DNA of 7,822 nucleotides from Asaia bogorensis (lineage in GTDB: Bacteria > Pseudomonadota > Alphaproteobacteria > Acetobacterales > Acetobacteraceae). Position 1 is the stretch's first letter. Each line of letters begins with the position of its first letter. Of this stretch, positions 4,779 to 7,822 are shown in pieces. The DNA is taken from contig CAMBXJ010000197.1 in NCBI GenBank assembly GCA_945871455.1, positions 1 through 7,822 of the forward strand. Direction: 5' to 3'. The notes under the pieces are model-generated. The model made no database searches and was not told the origin of the DNA. It saw only the letters and a program-made list of their open reading frames with translations. Both the position numbers and the translations under genes were made by a program.

Positions 4779-6305
4779 ATGGAAGAGTTCAACCACCTGT
4801 TCCACGGCTTCGCCATCGTCCTGCAGCCATACAACGTCATGCTGATGTGCATCGGCATTCTGCTGGGTGTCATCATCGGCGTGTTGCCGGGCCTGGGTGG
4901 CGCCAACGGCGTTGCGATCCTGTTGCCACTGACCTTCAGCATGTCCCCGACCTCCGCCATCATCATGCTGTCCTGCATTTATTGGGGGGCCTTATTCGGC
5001 GGCGCGATCACCTCGATCCTGTTCAACATCCCCGGTGAACCATGGTCGGTGGCGACCACCTTCGACGGCCATCCTATGGCCCAACAGGGCAAAGCCGGAG
5101 AAGCGCTGACAGCGGCCTTCACATCGTCTTTCGTTGGCGCGCTGTTTGCCGTGATCATGATCACTTTACTGGCGCCTCTGGTGGCGAAATTCGCCTTGCA
5201 GTTCGGACCGGCAGAAAAATTCGCGGTCTTCTTCCTGGCGTTTTGCAGTTTCATTGGCATGGGCAAGGAACCGGCCTTCAAGACCCTGGCTGCGATGATG
5301 ATCGGGTTCGCGCTGGCCGCGGTCGGCTTGGACAGCGTGACAGGCAACCTGCGCTTGACATTCGGCTTTACCGAGTTGCTAAACGGCTTCGACTTCCTGA
5401 TCGCTGTGATCGGTCTGTTCGGCATCGGAGAGATCCTGCTGACCATGGAAGAAGGCCTCTCGTTCCGAGGTCGAGCGGCCGCGATCAATCCCAGAGTGGT
5501 GTGGGAGACCTGGAAGGGGTTGCCGCGTTACTGGAAGACGTCCCTGTCGTCCTGCCTGATCGGCTGCTGGATGGGTATTTCGCCGGCCGGCGCCACACCC
5601 GCGTCATTCATGAGCTACGGGATCGCCAAGCGCACCTCTCGCAACGGCGCCAAATTCGGCACCGGCGAGATCGAAGGTGTGGTGGCTCCGGAAACCGCCG
5701 CGCACGCCGCCGGCACATCGGCCTTGTTGCCGATGCTGGCCTTGGGTGTGCCTGGCTCCCCCACCGCCGCGGTGCTGCTAGGTGGGCTGCTGATTTGGGG
5801 CTTGCAGCCCGGACCGTTGATGTTCGTCGAGCAGACGGAATTCGTCTGGGGCCTTATCGCAAGCATGTATCTGGGCAATCTGGTTGGGCTGATCATCGTT
5901 CTGACCTGTGTGCCGCTATTCGCGGCGATCCTGCGCATTCCGTTCAGCATTATCGGGCCGGTTATCCTGGTGTTCTGCGCGATCGGTGCGTACACGGTGC
6001 ATAACTCCGCGTTCGACGTGATCATGATGCTGGTGTTCGGCGTGCTGGGTTACCTGCTGAAGAAATGCAACTACCCGCTGGCGCCGATGGTCCTGGCCAT
6101 CGTGTTGGGCGACAAGGCCGAGGAGGCATTTCGCCAGTCCCTACTGATATCGCAGGGCAGCCTGGGCATATTCTTCTCCAACGGGTTGGTTGGAACGATC
6201 ATGGGCCTGGGTCTTGTTATGTTGTTTTGGCACCTGCTCCAGACGGGATTTTCCCGTCTGCAAATAGGGCTGCGTCATCGGGACCGTTTAAAGGTTGCGA
6301 GGTGA
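4779..6305 (+). CDS. tctA: TctA-family large membrane subunit of the TTT transporter
   Basis: Large permease subunit of the tripartite tricarboxylate transporter, 508 residues, about the family norm, with roughly a dozen hydrophobic segments. The two characteristic halves are visible. The first has GVLPGLGGANGVAILLPLTF (34-53) and YWGALFGGAITSILFNIPGE (68-87), then TTFDGHPMAQQGKAG (93-107). The second has SPAGATPASFMSYGIAKR (268-285), then FGTGEIEGVVAPETAAHAAG (293-312) and LGVPGSPTAAVLLGG (322-336). In the last blocks AAHA replaces the ANNA seen in many TctA proteins, and SPAG replaces PGAG, pointing to a distinct subfamily rather than damage. AGGA lies 7 nt before the start. The basic C-terminal tail (about 493-508) is probably cytoplasmic. 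It converges with the downstream LLM gene, with 37 nt between the stops. Confidence 0.96.
   Translation: MEEFNHLFHGFAIVLQPYNVMLMCIGILLGVIIGVLPGLGGANGVAILLPLTFSMSPTSAIIMLSCIYWGALFGGAITSILFNIPGEPWSVATTFDGHPMAQQGKAGEALTAAFTSSFVGALFAVIMITLLAPLVAKFALQFGPAEKFAVFFLAFCSFIGMGKEPAFKTLAAMMIGFALAAVGLDSVTGNLRLTFGFTELLNGFDFLIAVIGLFGIGEILLTMEEGLSFRGRAAAINPRVVWETWKGLPRYWKTSLSSCLIGCWMGISPAGATPASFMSYGIAKRTSRNGAKFGTGEIEGVVAPETAAHAAGTSALLPMLALGVPGSPTAAVLLGGLLIWGLQPGPLMFVEQTEFVWGLIASMYLGNLVGLIIVLTCVPLFAAILRIPFSIIGPVILVFCAIGAYTVHNSAFDVIMMLVFGVLGYLLKKCNYPLAPMVLAIVLGDKAEEAFRQSLLISQGSLGIFFSNGLVGTIMGLGLVMLFWHLLQTGFSRLQIGLRHRDRLKVAR
6240..6260 (+). other. Perfect 9-bp hairpin inside the 3' end of tctA
   Basis: CAGACGGGA (6240-6248) pairs perfectly with TCCCGTCTG (6252-6260) around a TTT loop. 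It lies in the codons for residues 488-494, about 45 nt before the tctA stop. There is no U-tract on either side. Given the convergent gene and the 37-bp gap, it may act as a transcript-end structure or roadblock. Confidence 0.55.
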
Positions 6306-6342
6306 CGGCGGGCACACGGTGATCATTCTGTCCTGACCACTG

Positions 6343-7410
6343 CTATTTGAACGCGCGACGGATGCGCCCCCAATCCTCAACCGCGTGCTCCTGACCGGGC
6401 AGGATGGAAAACACGATCTGGCTGAACCCAGCCGCCTCCAACGCCTCTATCCGTTGGATCAATTCCGGCGCCGTGGCGGTCCAGGTCGCCGCCTTGATCA
6501 GGTCCGCGGACAGGAATTTGCGTTCGTCGTCACGCACGAACATCAAATGGCCGCGGTGGTTTTCCAGGTAATGAGCGCCTTGCGGACCGTAGCCGCGCGC
6601 CATCTCGACATAGCCCGCGACCGCATCGGCGAATTCCGGCGGCAGCGGCGTGGCGGGATGGCCGCCCAGCGCGGCATCGGCGGCACGATGCAGCAGGGTC
6701 GCGGCGCGCGGACCGGCCTGGGCTATCGCGCGCGGACTGTCGGCCGGCTCTCCCGGTTCCAGCACCGCCCCGCCCGCCCAGGCCACCGCGTTCAAGCTGC
6801 CAACCGACCGCTCGGCTTGCGTCCAGTGCGCCCGCATCGCAGCCAGGGCCGCCACGCTACGCTCCACACTTGGCGCGCCGTCGATCCATCCGCCACCCAG
6901 TTTCGCGGTCAGCGCGCGGGCCTTGGGTCCCGACGCGGCGATATAGAGCGGCATTGGGTCGCGCAGATTGATCAGGCCGAGTTCGGGATTCAGCAGGCGG
7001 ATCAGACGCCGGCGCCCCTCGATCTCGGTTTCGACCGTTTCGCCGAACCACAGCGCCTGCACGACGCGGATGTATTCCTCCATGTCCGCCAGCCTGACCG
7101 CGCCCAGGCCCATCGCGCGCCGTCCGGTAAATCCGGTGCTGATGCCGAAATCGATCCGCCCGGGCGCCAGCTTGTTCAGCGAGGCGAAGGCGTTGGCGGT
7201 CACCGCGGCGATGCGATTGGACGGGATCAGCACGCCGGTCCCCAGCCGGATGCGTGTCGTCTTCATCGCGCAGGCCGCCATGGCGACGAAGCAATCGGCG
7301 CTGAGCATCTGGGTGTCATAGAACCAGGCATGATGGAAGCCCAGTTCCTCGGCCCGCCGCACCAGGCGCCAGGAGTCGGAGTCGGTCGGGATGGCAATGC
7401 CGAATTTCAT
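6343..7410 (-). CDS. LLM-class flavin-dependent oxidoreductase
   Basis: Cytoplasmic TIM-barrel protein of the bacterial luciferase-like family, 355 residues. Members use FMN or F420 as hydride carrier and include monooxygenases and methylenetetrahydromethanopterin reductase-like enzymes. Family features are: the N-terminal strand MKFGIAIPTD; RAEELGFHHAWFYDTQ (19-34); the block TTRIRLGTGVLIPSNR (51-66); ASLNKLAPGRIDFGISTGFTGRRAMGL (76-102), which contains the GR-xxxG-xGTG-like flavin loop; PLYIAASGPKARALTAKLGGGWI (154-176); and a C-terminal ELIQRIEALEAAGFSQIVFS (316-335). AGGAGA (7419-7424) sits 8 nt before ATG 7410. The frame stays open up to 7710 through the tandem array, but the strong Shine-Dalgarno and the family start at MKFG reject that. 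FMN versus F420 use and substrate are unknown. Confidence 0.9.
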   Translation of the reverse strand: MKFGIAIPTDSDSWRLVRRAEELGFHHAWFYDTQMLSADCFVAMAACAMKTTRIRLGTGVLIPSNRIAAVTANAFASLNKLAPGRIDFGISTGFTGRRAMGLGAVRLADMEEYIRVVQALWFGETVETEIEGRRRLIRLLNPELGLINLRDPMPLYIAASGPKARALTAKLGGGWIDGAPSVERSVAALAAMRAHWTQAERSVGSLNAVAWAGGAVLEPGEPADSPRAIAQAGPRAATLLHRAADAALGGHPATPLPPEFADAVAGYVEMARGYGPQGAHYLENHRGHLMFVRDDERKFLSADLIKAATWTATAPELIQRIEALEAAGFSQIVFSILPGQEHAVEDWGRIRRAFK

Positions 7411-7418
7411 GGGTTGGT

Positions 7419-7424
7419 TCTCCT
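7419..7424 (-). promoter_or_regulatory. Shine-Dalgarno site of the minus-strand LLM gene
   Basis: AGGAGA on the minus strand, 8 nt before the ATG at 7410. It decides the start against the longer frame that runs through the 26-bp repeats. Confidence 0.8.
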
Positions 7425-7450
7425 GGTTGGAGCGCATCGTGCTCTGAGGC

Positions 7451-7632
7451 AGTATCGCCGCCAACGCGGCGTGGGGAGTATCGCCGCCAACGCGGCGTGG
7501 GGAGTATCGCCGCCAACGCGGCGTGGGGAGGATCTCCGCCAACGCGGCGTGGGGAGGATCTTCGCCAATGCGACGTGGGGAGTATCTTCGCCGATGCGGC
7601 GTGGGCAGTATCCCCGCCAACGCGGCGTGGCC
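7451..7632. repeat. Seven tandem 26-bp hairpin units between divergent LLM genes
   Basis: Seven contiguous 26-bp units without spacers start at 7451, 7477, 7503, 7529, 7555, 7581 and 7607. Each begins AGTATC or AGGATC and most end in GTGGGG. Units 1-3 are identical and carry the perfect hairpin CGCCGC-CAAC-GCGGCG. Units 4-7 are diverged at a few positions and keep a shorter stem. The array fills 182 of the 259 nt between the divergent start codons at 7410 and 7670, leaving 40 nt on the left and 37 nt on the right. It must therefore overlap the promoters or leaders of one or both genes. A degenerate further copy may follow at about 7633-7655. Absence of spacers rules out CRISPR. Confidence 0.95.
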
Positions 7633-7656
7633 ACCTTCGCCGGAAACACAGCGCGC

Positions 7657-7663
7657 GAGGAGA
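7657..7663 (+). promoter_or_regulatory. Shine-Dalgarno site of the plus-strand LLM gene
   Basis: GAGGAGA lies 6 nt before the ATG at 7670 and supports that start for the partial gene at the right edge. Confidence 0.8.
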
Positions 7664-7669
7664 CATCGG

Positions 7670-7822
7670 ATGAAAATCTGGACAACGAGCGTGGCATCCC
7701 CGCGCAGCACGGCGCGGGTCGCCCAGGATCTGGAAGCCGCCGGTTGGGACGGGCTGCTGGTGGTCGATTCGCAGAACCTGTCCGGGGATCCCTACGTCGC
7801 CCTGGCCCTGGCCGGCGCGGTG
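7670..7822 (+). CDS. LLM-class flavin-dependent oxidoreductase, N-terminal part
   Basis: The first 51 codons of a gene that continues beyond the window. The product starts MKIWTTSVASPR, then has ARVAQDLEAAGWDGLLVVDSQNLSGDPYVALALAG (15-49). This is the N-terminal pattern of luciferase-like flavin oxidoreductases: the first barrel helix, a Gly-aromatic-Asp turn, a strand ending in VVDSQ, and a DPYVALALA helix. It aligns with the same region of the divergent gene at 6343-7410 (FYDTQMLSADCFVAMA), so the two look paralogous, though not recent copies. A good Shine-Dalgarno precedes it. It is transcribed away from its paralogue across the 26-bp hairpin array. The catalytic and cofactor regions lie outside the window, so subclass and substrate cannot be given. 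Confidence 0.78.
   Translation, partial: MKIWTTSVASPRSTARVAQDLEAAGWDGLLVVDSQNLSGDPYVALALAGAV

Noticed and set aside
7451..7580. G-quadruplex from the repeated GGGG runs
   Set aside because: The GGGG runs recur every 26 bp, leaving loops of 22 nt, far longer than in canonical quadruplexes.
7451..7632. CRISPR array
   Set aside because: The 26-bp units are directly adjacent with no spacers, and no cas gene is present.
7411..7710. N-terminal extension of the minus-strand LLM protein through the repeat array
   Set aside because: The frame is open only because the 26-bp unit has no stop in any minus-strand frame. The product would be a low-complexity 26-residue-period peptide, and a good Shine-Dalgarno plus the family start are at 7410.

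Overview
The window reads as a chromosomal segment of a high-GC alphaproteobacterium, most likely Rhodospirillales/Acetobacteraceae. The evidence is the strong G+C bias in all frames, the GGGGC-type intergenic palindromes at the left end, and a tripartite tricarboxylate transporter (TTT) locus. This taxonomic guess comes from style and gene content, not from a marker gene. No RNA gene, CRISPR array or intact transposase gene was found.

Layout, left to right. Positions 1-145 hold three closely packed palindromes. A complete alanine dehydrogenase gene (ald) runs on the minus strand, 146-1261. A 372-bp intergenic region carries small tandem and inverted repeats and separates ald from a divergent plus-strand gene for a secreted cytochrome P460-family c-type haem protein (1634-2167). 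A 173-bp element with long imperfect inverted arms (2229-2401) follows. Then come a MaoC/NodN-type hot-dog hydratase (2432-2887) and the TTT set tctC (3098-4102), tctB (4130-4627) and tctA (4779-6305), all on the plus strand. Convergent with tctA is an LLM-class (luciferase-like) flavin-dependent oxidoreductase gene on the minus strand (6343-7410). A divergent intergenic region occupied mostly by seven tandem 26-bp hairpin units (7451-7632) separates it from the start of a second LLM-family gene on the plus strand (7670 to beyond the window end).

How the genes may work together. TctC should bind a carboxylate in the periplasm and pass it to the TctB/TctA membrane complex. The upstream MaoC-type hydratase and the downstream flavin oxidoreductases could act on imported carboxylates or other small organics, but the substrate cannot be read from sequence and no regulator lies in the window. 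Alanine dehydrogenase and the P460-like protein appear to be independent transcription units.

The most unusual structures are non-coding: the 26-bp hairpin array between the two divergent LLM genes, where pairing is partly kept in diverged copies, and the long inverted-repeat element in front of maoC. No clearly new multi-gene system is visible; the genes belong to known families.
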